Assembly (NCBI GenBank): GCA_021845925.1
Contig: JAJZUW010000006.1
Span: 62,001 to 126,000, forward strand
Source of the DNA: Pseudomonadota bacterium
GTDB lineage: Bacteria > Pseudomonadota > Gammaproteobacteria > Burkholderiales > Sulfuriferulaceae
Reading direction: 5' to 3'
DNA length: 64,000 bases
Each line of letters begins with the position of its first letter. The stretch's first letter is position 1. Shown in pieces: positions 49,504 through 57,353 of this stretch. The translations under genes and the position numbers were made by a program. Below the pieces are notes generated by a model, which was not told the DNA's origin, searched no databases, and saw nothing but the letters and a program-made list of their open reading frames with translations.

Positions 49504-51528
49504 TCAGGATTGCACCACACGCTGCTTTTTGGCCAGCAGCTCGGCATCACACAATGGGCAGAATTCGTACTCTCCTGCCAGATAACCATGTGTCGGACAG
49601 ATGGAAAATACCGGCGTGACGGTCAGATATGGCAGGGAAAACCGTTCCAGGGAACGTCTGACCAATGTTTTGCACGCCTCGGCCGATGAAATTCGCTCGC
49701 GCATGTACAGATGCAGAACGGTTCCTCCAGTATATTTTCGTTGCAGCGATTCCTGCCTTTCGAGGGCATCAAACGGATCATCGGTAAATCCCACTGGCAA
49801 CTGGGAAGAATTGGTGTAATACGGATGTTCCGGGGTACCGGCCTGCCGGATGCCAGGAAACCGTTTGCGGTCTTCACGGGCAAAGCGGTAGGTTGCACCT
49901 TCCGCCGGCGTGGCTTCCAGGTTGTACATGTGGCCAGTCTCTTCCTGGAATGCCAGCAGCCTGTCACGCACATGGTCCAGCAGACGCAGGGCAAAGTCAT
50001 GCCCCCATGGCGTCGCGATGTTTTCCCGGTCGTCCGTAAAGTTACGGATCAGTTCGTTGATGCCATTGACGCCAAGCGTCGAAAAATGATTCCGGTAACT
50101 GCCCAGGTATCGTTTCGTGTAAGGAAACAGACCGCCGTCCAGATGGCGTTGCAGCTCCTTGCGCTTGATTTCGAGACTGGTTTTTCCCAGTTCCAGCAAT
50201 TCGTCTAGCCGACGCAGCAAGCCAGCCTCGTCATCGCGCCACAGATAACCCAGCCGGGCGCAGTTGATGGTGACCACCCCGATCGATCCGGTCTGTTCCG
50301 CGCTGCCAAACAGCCCGTTGCCCCGTTTGAGCAGTTCGCGCAGATCCAGCTGCAACCGGCAGCACATCGAACGCACCATGTTGGGCTTGAGTTCCGAATT
50401 GATGAAATTCTGGAAGTAAGGCAAACCATATTTGGCTGTCATGGCGAACAACCGGGCGGCATTATCGCTTTCCCAGGGAAAATCCGGCGTGATGTTGTAA
50501 GTCGGAATCGGAAAGGTAAACACGCGGCCTTTCGCATCGCCTTCCGTCATCACTTCGATGTAGGCGCGGTTGATCATGTCCATTTCGAGCTGCAGATCAC
50601 CATAACGGAATGGCATTTCCTCTCCGGCGATGACGGGAACCTGCGCCTTCAGATCGTCCGGACAGGTCCAGTCGAAAGTCAGGTTGGTAAATGGTGTCTG
50701 GGTGCCCCAGCGGGACGGCACATTCAGGTTGTATACCAGCTCCTGGATTGCCTGGCGCACTTCGGCGAACGTGAGCTGATCTTTGCGTATGAACGGTGCC
50801 AGACAGGTATCGAACGAACTGAATGCCTGCGCCCCTGCCCATTCGTTCTGCAGGGTTCCCAGAAAATTGACCATCTGGCCGACTGCGCTGGACAGATGAC
50901 GCGGTGGTCCGGCTTCAACCCGTCCGGGCACGCCGTTCAGCCCCTCGGCCAGGAATGTACGCAACGACCAGCCGGCACAGTAGCCACTCAACATGTCCAG
51001 ATCATGCACGTGCAGGTCGCCATTGCGGTGCGCTTCACCCACTGCCGGCGGATAAACGTGATTCAGCCAGTAATTGGCCACCATTTTGCCGGACACATTG
51101 AGAATCAGCCCACCCAGGCTATAGCCCTGGTTTGCATTGGCATGCACCCGCCAGTCCTGCTGGTCGAGATATTCATTGATCGAACCGGCCACATCGACCA
51201 GTGTTCGTTTGTCCTGACGCAATTTGCGGTGCTGCTCACGATACACGATATAAGCCCGCGCGGTTTGCAGGTGATTGGCGGCAATCAGTGACTGCTCGAC
51301 GACATCCTGGATCTGTTCGATTCCGGGCGATGCCTGGCGATACTTGTAATCCAGCACTTTCAGCACTTCGCCGGTCAGGCGATCCGTTTCGTCGTCGCCA
51401 TATTCGCCGGACGACTGCCCGGCACGTGCAATCGCCGAGCGGATCCTGCCCCCATCGAACATCGTGCGCAATCCATCACGCCTGGTGACTGTCTGCGGCC
51501 CCTGAACTGCTTCAAACAACGCCTGCAT
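49504..51528 (-). CDS. nrdD: Anaerobic ribonucleoside-triphosphate reductase NrdD (lacking the glycyl-radical loop)
   Basis: Catalytic subunit of class III ribonucleotide reductase, 674 aa. It has an N-terminal ATP-cone (about residues 14-105) and the ten-stranded barrel with the active-site cysteine in VRSMCCRLQLDL. The C-terminal zinc-type site is FSICPTHGYLAGEYEFCPLCD. The protein ends right after this, without the usual RVxGY glycyl-radical segment, which is on the small gene downstream. ATG 51528 has AAAGGAGA upstream. A NrdR box lies about 70 bases before the start. Confidence 0.93.
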   Translation of the reverse strand: MQALFEAVQGPQTVTRRDGLRTMFDGGRIRSAIARAGQSSGEYGDDETDRLTGEVLKVLDYKYRQASPGIEQIQDVVEQSLIAANHLQTARAYIVYREQHRKLRQDKRTLVDVAGSINEYLDQQDWRVHANANQGYSLGGLILNVSGKMVANYWLNHVYPPAVGEAHRNGDLHVHDLDMLSGYCAGWSLRTFLAEGLNGVPGRVEAGPPRHLSSAVGQMVNFLGTLQNEWAGAQAFSSFDTCLAPFIRKDQLTFAEVRQAIQELVYNLNVPSRWGTQTPFTNLTFDWTCPDDLKAQVPVIAGEEMPFRYGDLQLEMDMINRAYIEVMTEGDAKGRVFTFPIPTYNITPDFPWESDNAARLFAMTAKYGLPYFQNFINSELKPNMVRSMCCRLQLDLRELLKRGNGLFGSAEQTGSIGVVTINCARLGYLWRDDEAGLLRRLDELLELGKTSLEIKRKELQRHLDGGLFPYTKRYLGSYRNHFSTLGVNGINELIRNFTDDRENIATPWGHDFALRLLDHVRDRLLAFQEETGHMYNLEATPAEGATYRFAREDRKRFPGIRQAGTPEHPYYTNSSQLPVGFTDDPFDALERQESLQRKYTGGTVLHLYMRERISSAEACKTLVRRSLERFSLPYLTVTPVFSICPTHGYLAGEYEFCPLCDAELLAKKQRVVQS

Positions 51529-51597
51529 GTCCTGTCTCCTTTCGATTTTCTGTCACGATTGCCCGCGTCAAACGAATCTGGCGCAAAACCACATCAA

Positions 51598-51611
51598 ACT
51601 AGATATTGTGG
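51598..51611 (-). promoter_or_regulatory. NrdR box upstream of nrdD
   Basis: On the minus strand CCACAATATCTAGT matches the NrdR consensus ACACWATATMTWGT at 13 of 14 positions. NrdR is the ATP/dATP-sensing repressor of ribonucleotide reductase genes and usually binds two such boxes. A second, weak candidate (8 of 14) overlaps 51621-51634 at an unusual spacing. The surrounding gap (51529-51741) is strikingly AT-rich and also serves pdxS. Confidence 0.65.
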
Positions 51612-51741
51612 AACTTATTCGTTCAATATACTCCATCTTGTAGTGGCGTCAATAGTATTTACGGATATTTTTATCATTTGTTCAATAATAAAATAAAAGA
51701 ATCGTGTTATCATCTTTTCCAGCCATAGCGGAGGAACATGC

Positions 51742-52644
51742 ATGACCGAACAAACACCACTGAAACTGAAAACCGGACTGGCCGGCATGCTGCGCGGCGG
51801 CGTCATCATGGACGTGACCGATGCCAGACAGGCTGTGATTGCCGAACAGGCCGGCGCTGTCGCCGTGATGGCGCTGGAACGGGTACCGGCGCAGATCCGG
51901 GCCGAAGGCGGTGTGGCCCGCATGGCCTCGCCCGCCAGAATACGCGAAATCATGGCCGCGGTATCAATCCCCGTGATGGCCAAATGCCGCATCGGTCACT
52001 TTGCCGAAGCCCAGATCCTGCAGGAACTGGGAGTGGATTTCATCGACGAATCCGAAGTGCTGACGCCTGCCGACGAACTGCACCATGTCAACAAGCACGA
52101 TTTTGCCATCCCGTTTGTTTGCGGGGCCCGCAATCTGGGTGAAGCATTGCGCCGGATTGCGGAAGGTGCAGCCATGATCCGCACCAAAGGTGAAGCAGGC
52201 ACCGGGGACATCTTGCATGCCGTTACCCATTTGCGCGCGATTCGCAGCGAAATCCGTCAGTTGACCCTGCTTGACGAAGCCGAACTGTACAACCGCGCCA
52301 AGGAATTGCAGGCACCTTTCGAGCTGGTGCGTCTGGTGGCAGAAACCGGCAACCTGCCGGTGCCCGGTTTTTCTGCCGGGGGCATTGCCACGCCTGCAGA
52401 TGCTGCCATGCTACGCCAGCTGGGCGCGGAAGCGGTGTTCGTCGGATCCGGCATTTTCATGCAGGATGCCTGTCAGCCCTGCCCTGAAGAAGAAGCCTCC
52501 CGTCGCGCACGCGCCATTGTCCGTGCAACCACACACTTCAACGACCCGGCAATCCTGCTGGAAGTGGCGGCTGAATTGACCGGCGCCATCAAGGGGCTGG
52601 CCGCCAGCGTCCTGACCGGACAGTTACAGCATCGTGGCGGATGA
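51742..52644 (+). CDS. pdxS: Pyridoxal 5'-phosphate synthase subunit PdxS
   Basis: TIM-barrel synthase that makes PLP from ribose-5-phosphate, glyceraldehyde-3-phosphate and ammonia. [20 protein letters not shown] at the start carries the family start with catalytic Asp; the first Lys site is in [16 protein letters not shown], and a later phosphate loop is [13 protein letters not shown]. 300 aa, normal. GGAGG at 51730-51734 precedes ATG 51742. It overlaps pdxT by 11 bases. DXP-independent PLP synthesis is less common in Betaproteobacteria, which mostly use PdxA/PdxJ. Confidence 0.96.
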   Translation: MTEQTPLKLKTGLAGMLRGGVIMDVTDARQAVIAEQAGAVAVMALERVPAQIRAEGGVARMASPARIREIMAAVSIPVMAKCRIGHFAEAQILQELGVDFIDESEVLTPADELHHVNKHDFAIPFVCGARNLGEALRRIAEGAAMIRTKGEAGTGDILHAVTHLRAIRSEIRQLTLLDEAELYNRAKELQAPFELVRLVAETGNLPVPGFSAGGIATPADAAMLRQLGAEAVFVGSGIFMQDACQPCPEEEASRRARAIVRATTHFNDPAILLEVAAELTGAIKGLAASVLTGQLQHRGG

Positions 52645-53239
52645 TTGTCTGCATATCGGGATTCTGGCGTTGCAGGGCAACGTGATTGCGCACGCCAGCC
52701 ACCTGCAGGCACTGGGTGCCCGTGTGCATGAAATCCGCCGGCCTGGCCAGCTCAACGATCTGGATGGGTTGATCCTGCCCGGAGGCGAATCGACCACCAT
52801 GCTGCACTTTTTGCAGCAGGATGGGTTCTGGGCGGAATTACAGCATTTCGCCAGCCACAAACCCTGTTTTGGCACCTGTGCAGGCGCGATTCTGCTGGCC
52901 CGGGAAGTGCAAAATCCTGCCCAGATCTCGCTCGGCGCGCTGGACATTACCATCGAACGCAATGCCTGGGGTAGCCAGCGTGAGAGCCGGATCCGCTCCA
53001 TTGCGCTGGCAGACGACATTCACACGCTGGAAGCAGTGTATATCCGCGCGCCACGGATCATTCGCACAGGCTCTGCAGTGGAAATCATGGCCATGGACCA
53101 GAACGACCCGATCTGGGTACGACAAGGCCTCAGCATGGCCACCACCTTCCACCCCGAATTGACCGCCGACCTGCAGGTGCATGCCGAGTTCCTGCGCGGC
53201 ATCCGTTCGCAGATGTCCAGCCCGCCGGGGCATCCGTGA
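52634..53239 (+). CDS. pdxT: Pyridoxal 5'-phosphate synthase glutaminase subunit PdxT
   Basis: Class I glutaminase that feeds ammonia to Pdx[21 protein letters not shown] at the start, LPGGESTTM, the nucleophile in [12 protein letters not shown] and the His-Glu pair in [10 protein letters not shown] are complete. 201 aa. GTG start at 52634, overlapping the pdxS stop by 11 bases. It converges on ubiT. Confidence 0.95.
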   Translation: MADDCLHIGILALQGNVIAHASHLQALGARVHEIRRPGQLNDLDGLILPGGESTTMLHFLQQDGFWAELQHFASHKPCFGTCAGAILLAREVQNPAQISLGALDITIERNAWGSQRESRIRSIALADDIHTLEAVYIRAPRIIRTGSAVEIMAMDQNDPIWVRQGLSMATTFHPELTADLQVHAEFLRGIRSQMSSPPGHP

Positions 53240-53245
53240 CACGGA

Positions 53246-53629
53246 TCAGCAGCTGGCCAGTACGTTCTTGATCAGCAATGCCGCTTCGGTATTGCCTTCC
53301 ATGACCAGTCGCCGCCGGAAAAACAGCGTATCCGGATCCTCCTCGCGTTGCAGGAGCCGCCAGAAATCACCTGCCGAAGCAGCGATCGTGACATCCGGCG
53401 TGGCAGTCCATCGGCGTGGCCGAAACTGGCCCTGATCCACTGACAGCCAGAACGCCAGCCGGGTATCGCTGACACGGATGCACACCGTCATGCCGGCCAC
53501 CGGTTGCAGACTGCCCATGTCCAGCAGCGGTTTCAGTACCCGATTCAGCACGCCTGCCAGCAACACCGTGTGTGGAGTCGGCGGCAGCCAGGGATGGACA
53601 AGATCAGGTATCGGATTGGCAAGAAACAT
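53246..53629 (-). CDS. ubiT: Anaerobic ubiquinone biosynthesis accessory factor UbiT
   Basis: SCP2-domain lipid carrier needed for oxygen-independent ubiquinone synthesis. 127 aa with the SCP2 core CIRVSDTRLAFWLSVDQG followed by DVTIAASAGDFWRLLQREEDPDTLFF and LVMEGNTEAALLIKNVL, a strong match in pattern to UbiT/YhbT. Last gene of ubiU-ubiV-(lipoate ligase fusion)-ubiT; overlaps the fusion gene by 26 bases. Confidence 0.88.
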   Translation of the reverse strand: MFLANPIPDLVHPWLPPTPHTVLLAGVLNRVLKPLLDMGSLQPVAGMTVCIRVSDTRLAFWLSVDQGQFRPRRWTATPDVTIAASAGDFWRLLQREEDPDTLFFRRRLVMEGNTEAALLIKNVLASC

Positions 53630-55223
53630 GCGGTTGACTCCGGTGGTTGATGGGAACGATGCGGATTACTCGTTGCAATGCATCCAGGTCCAGTTGTGCC
53701 TCGGCGCGAAACTGCCCGGCATAAGCCAGGTTCTCCTGCTGCAATTCGTAGCAGTTGGCGCCACTGATATCCATCAGCACGGCGGACATGCCGGCATTCC
53801 GGAATGCGCGCTGGCGCTTGATGAAAAAGCTGTTGCAACACATCCCCACGTAGGATTCGACGCCGGTGTTGCGCATATCGGTCAGCGTGTGTTCCAGATG
53901 CTCATAGTTCACGATGCTGGTCACCCGCATGTTGCGTTCTCGGGCCAGCCGGTATGCTTCACCCACCGCACACAATCCGCATTCCGGGCAACCATCGCGC
54001 TGACGCCATTTGCACCAGACCGGCTTGGCGCAATACGGCACCAGCATGACTGTTGCCTTGCGCAGGATTTCCTGCCCGCCCTCACCCTCCGGATCAAACA
54101 GCATCAGGGCATTACCCTGGCTGACATCCAGTCCGGTGGTTGCCCGCAAAATGGCCTTGTCAGCCAGGATTGCCAGCAAACGGTGCCAGTCGGTCGCACT
54201 GACACCAGGCATGTCAACCCGATGTTCGGCGCAGAATCCGGCCGTGAGATGAGCGGCTTCGGGCAACGAAACTCCGTTTAGCATCTGTTGCAGACGTTCT
54301 GGCCAGTCCGACGGATCCGCATGCCAGTCACCGGCCAGTGCGCACTGCCCGATCTCTCCATTGGTCAGCATCGCACGCACCCGCAGGGTTGCACCATCAC
54401 ATTTCCACAGTGCTTCCATGCATGAAGCATCGTTGTCCGTGTGCCACAACGGAGCATCCACAGCCAGCATTCCCGTACTGTCCGGCACTGCGACAGGACA
54501 GTCTGCGAGCGCGGATGGATCTTCCATCGGCAGGTCCAGCCAGTCAGCCAGTCCGGCGCATACCGCAGCGCGTACGGTCTGTACCGGCACGTCCTCGCCC
54601 AGGCATTCACGCAGGGTCACCAGGCGGTCGCGAGCGGCAGCCAGGCCATCGCGCGACAGCTTTTCCGTGGGTGCGCGCAGGACTTTGAGCATGGTTTCCA
54701 CATCGGCATCCAGCAACAGCACGCCCTGCAGCAGAACAGAACACCCAGCAGTGGCGACAAAGACCGAACCGGGCTTGCGCCCGTCGATGTCCAGGTCATT
54801 GAAAGCCTTGAATGAGGCCGGCACACCGATTGTGCGCAATCCGGACGCCACGGCACCGGCGAATCCGGCCAGAATCTCCGCCAGCCCGGCACTGGCGCCA
54901 AGCACGCTTCGATCCACAAGCAGGGACCAGCACAGCTGGTCTGGCGACAGATACAACGCTCCGCCACCTGTCACCCGCCTGATCACGGCAATCTGTCTGT
55001 CATGGCAGTAATCCGACCGGATTTCGTGCCGGCAAACCTGGTATCTGCCAATCGATGCGGTCGGCTGATTGCGGTAAAAACGAAGCTGGTCTGCCAGGTC
55101 ACCAGCGGCATGGCTGGCCAGCGCAACCTGATCCAGATACGCATTGTCAGCGCCGCGCATCACTCCGCTGTCCATGATCTGCAACATCGGTGTCGAAGAC
55201 AACCAGCGATTCGCCATCTGCAT
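53604..55223 (-). CDS. Lipoate-protein ligase domain fused to a DUF116 cysteine-rich domain
   Basis: 539 residues. The N-terminal half (about 1-250) is a lipoate-protein ligase A-like domain: DSGVMRGADNAYLDQVALA, RRVTGGGALYLSPDQLCW and AFNDLDIDGRKPGSVF. A middle region (about 250-390) is less conserved. The C-terminal part (about 400-515) matches DUF116: CAKPVWCKWRQRDGCPECG, VNYEHLEHTLTDM, YVGMCCNSFFIKRQRAF and DISGANCYELQ, giving seven or more cysteines that could bind an Fe-S cluster. Start ATG 55223 follows AGGAGG at 5 bases and overlaps the ubiV stop by one base. Its place inside the UbiUVT operon suggests a role in anaerobic metabolism; the substrate is unknown. Confidence 0.8.
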   Translation of the reverse strand: MQMANRWLSSTPMLQIMDSGVMRGADNAYLDQVALASHAAGDLADQLRFYRNQPTASIGRYQVCRHEIRSDYCHDRQIAVIRRVTGGGALYLSPDQLCWSLLVDRSVLGASAGLAEILAGFAGAVASGLRTIGVPASFKAFNDLDIDGRKPGSVFVATAGCSVLLQGVLLLDADVETMLKVLRAPTEKLSRDGLAAARDRLVTLRECLGEDVPVQTVRAAVCAGLADWLDLPMEDPSALADCPVAVPDSTGMLAVDAPLWHTDNDASCMEALWKCDGATLRVRAMLTNGEIGQCALAGDWHADPSDWPERLQQMLNGVSLPEAAHLTAGFCAEHRVDMPGVSATDWHRLLAILADKAILRATTGLDVSQGNALMLFDPEGEGGQEILRKATVMLVPYCAKPVWCKWRQRDGCPECGLCAVGEAYRLARERNMRVTSIVNYEHLEHTLTDMRNTGVESYVGMCCNSFFIKRQRAFRNAGMSAVLMDISGANCYELQQENLAYAGQFRAEAQLDLDALQRVIRIVPINHRSQPHVSCQSDT

Positions 55224-56125
55224 CAAAGTCCTCCTGCCGCCGGCAAGTGCACCATTCCTGGCCTGGCATGCCAGTAACCGTTACAGGTAGGTGACGGCGC
55301 CAGCGCCGCCAGCCTTCGCTCTGCCTCATGAAACGGCATCAGACCATCGCATGCTGCTCGAAACAGCGCCACGATGCTGTCCGTCGCCTGGCTTTGCGGG
55401 CTGATGCGCAAAATGCCCACACCCATCTCCTGCATCGCCGGAAGCGAAGACAACAGACTGACCGTGCGCCAGGATTGGGTCTGAGTGCCATTGAAGATCA
55501 GAAAATCCTCGCCTTCGCGGGTTTGCATGGTCAGTCCGTCCGGATAGTCCAGACAGCTGAACCGGCAATCATCTCGCGGCAGATCATGTGCCCGTGCGGT
55601 CATGCAACGTGCCGAAAACGCCAGTGGCTGACGACCATACGCAAACACTTCTGCTTCCAGACCAGCAGGCGAACCGGCAATCAGCGCGCCAACCAGTTCT
55701 GCCGAGGCCTCCATCACCGCCACCCAGCGTTGTGCGCCGGCTTGCGCCAGGCTGGACAGGGTATGCCGGTTAAACACATTCAGATAAGGACCAGCCACGA
55801 ATCCGGCCTTGCCGGCAAGCAACCCCACTGCCGCCATGTCGTTGGCCTCGATGCGGAACCGGCCATTGTCGATCAGCGTACGCAAGGTTTTCAGTTCGGC
55901 TTCCGATTCGATCAGCACCTGGCTGGACAAAACCACTTCCTTGCCAGTCGCAGCCAGCATATCGGCCGTGTCCAGCCAGTCGGCCAGCCGGAATTCGTGC
56001 CGGCGCGAGCAAACAGTTTCGCCCAGATACACGATATCAACCGGCATGCCAGCGACCGACCGGTAAAAATCACTGATCATCTGACGCGGCCAGTAGTACT
56101 GCAACGGTCCCAGAGCCAGTTTCAT
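55223..56125 (-). CDS. ubiV: Ubiquinone biosynthesis protein UbiV
   Basis: U32-family Fe-S protein that with UbiU hydroxylates ubiquinone precursors without oxygen. MKLALGPLQYYWPRQMISDF opens it. The cluster cysteines are in ETVCSRRHEFR (about residue 39) and ARCMTARAHDLPRDDCRFSC (about 175-195), the pattern of a 4Fe-4S site. I chose ATG 56125 (300 aa), where homology starts. It lies 4 bases after ubiU. Confidence 0.92.
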   Translation of the reverse strand: MKLALGPLQYYWPRQMISDFYRSVAGMPVDIVYLGETVCSRRHEFRLADWLDTADMLAATGKEVVLSSQVLIESEAELKTLRTLIDNGRFRIEANDMAAVGLLAGKAGFVAGPYLNVFNRHTLSSLAQAGAQRWVAVMEASAELVGALIAGSPAGLEAEVFAYGRQPLAFSARCMTARAHDLPRDDCRFSCLDYPDGLTMQTREGEDFLIFNGTQTQSWRTVSLLSSLPAMQEMGVGILRISPQSQATDSIVALFRAACDGLMPFHEAERRLAALAPSPTCNGYWHARPGMVHLPAAGGL

Positions 56126-56129
56126 GCGC

Positions 56130-57125
56130 TTATTTCCATGATCGATGATACGCACCTAGGGTATGCTGCTGTCCCTCAGCCACCTTGTCGAGCTGGTGCA
56201 ACCAGTTTGTCTGCACCGCAAATCCGTCCGGTGCGTCATGCCAGGCATCCAGGGCCTGACGCCACACCCGCGTGACCTGCGCAACATAAGCAGGGCTGCG
56301 CTGGCGTCCTTCGATCTTGATGGCTGTCACACCAGCCCGCGCCAGCTCGGGCAGAATTTTCAGCGTGTTGAGACTGGTCGGTTCTTCGATGGCATAACCG
56401 GTTTCTCCGGCGACTGTAAACCGGCCCTTGCACAAGGTTGGATAGCCCGCATTTTCGTCGTCCGCGTAACAGTCAATCAGCACGCCATTCAAACGTGATT
56501 CCATGCCGCGCGGCGTTTTGCGCCATTGCACCGCACGCGCCGGTGAACAGACACCGGCAGTATTCGGCGAATCACCCGTCACATAGGATGACAGTGCACA
56601 GCGTCCCTCCACCATGACGCAAAGACTGCCAAAACCGAATACTTCGATGTCGACCGGCGCATTCGCACAAACCCGCTCCACCTGAGCCAGCGACAGCACT
56701 CTGGGCAGAACCGCACGCCGGATGCCAAACGTGCGCTGATACCAGGCCAATGCTTCTTCGTTGGTCGCTGAGCCCTGTACGGAAAGATGTCTCGCCAGAT
56801 CCGGGTACCGCTCTGCGGCATAGGCCAGCAAACCTGGATCAGCCAAAATAATGCCATCCACCCCCAGATCAGCCGCGCGGTCGACTGCGACGGTGGCCGT
56901 GTGCCAGGTGTCATCACGCGGATAGGTATTAAGCGCCACCAGCACCTTCACGCCAGCGGCATGGGCATATCGCACACCGTCACGGGCACTGGTCTGATCA
57001 AAATTGAGCCCGCCAAAACTGCGCGCATTGGTGCCGTCCTGGAATCCGACATACACACTGTCCGCGCCATGATCCACGGCAGCCTTGAGTGCCGCGAGTC
57101 CTCCAGCCGGACAGACCAGCTCCAT
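56130..57125 (-). CDS. ubiU: Ubiquinone biosynthesis protein UbiU
   Basis: Partner of UbiV. U32 fold with MELVCPAGGLAALKAAVDHG, SVYVGFQDGTNARSFGGLNF and the U32 signature VFGFGSLCVMVEGRCALSSY (Cys near 169 and 176), then AGVCSPAR and PTLCKGRF providing the remaining two cluster cysteines. I chose ATG 57125 (331 aa). First gene of the operon; a 7-bp AT-rich inverted repeat lies about 50 bases upstream. Confidence 0.93.
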   Translation of the reverse strand: MELVCPAGGLAALKAAVDHGADSVYVGFQDGTNARSFGGLNFDQTSARDGVRYAHAAGVKVLVALNTYPRDDTWHTATVAVDRAADLGVDGIILADPGLLAYAAERYPDLARHLSVQGSATNEEALAWYQRTFGIRRAVLPRVLSLAQVERVCANAPVDIEVFGFGSLCVMVEGRCALSSYVTGDSPNTAGVCSPARAVQWRKTPRGMESRLNGVLIDCYADDENAGYPTLCKGRFTVAGETGYAIEEPTSLNTLKILPELARAGVTAIKIEGRQRSPAYVAQVTRVWRQALDAWHDAPDGFAVQTNWLHQLDKVAEGQQHTLGAYHRSWK

Positions 57126-57172
57126 GCTGCGTCGATCATTGTGGTCACCACGCACGGCAATGCTCCCGCAAG

Positions 57173-57192
57173 AAAAGATTTAAACATCTTTT
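57173..57192. repeat. AT-rich inverted repeat upstream of ubiU
   Basis: AAAAGAT at 57173-57179 and ATCTTTT at 57186-57192 are perfect inverted arms around TTAAAC, ending in a T-run. It could be a weak terminator for sdhA read in the plus direction, but sdhA runs the other way. It may be an operator or promoter element for ubiU, given its position 48-67 bases upstream of the start. No FNR box could be confirmed in the 228-base gap. Confidence 0.4.
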
Positions 57193-57353
57193 TAACTTAT
57201 ATTGGCGTTGGCGACAACCACAACATTCCGGTCAGGCAAACCGGTTCTGCTGATTAAGGCCTCCTGATCAGTCCATTTTCAAGATCCAGTCACGCAGAAT
57301 ACGCAGCAACGATGCGCCGCGCAGACAGAAAGTCCGCAGAACAGAATCCGGCT

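Noticed and set aside
51529-51600. FNR box upstream of nrdD
   Set aside because: Only a TTGAT half-site with a poor second half was seen, so it does not reach a supportable match despite the anaerobic function of the genes.
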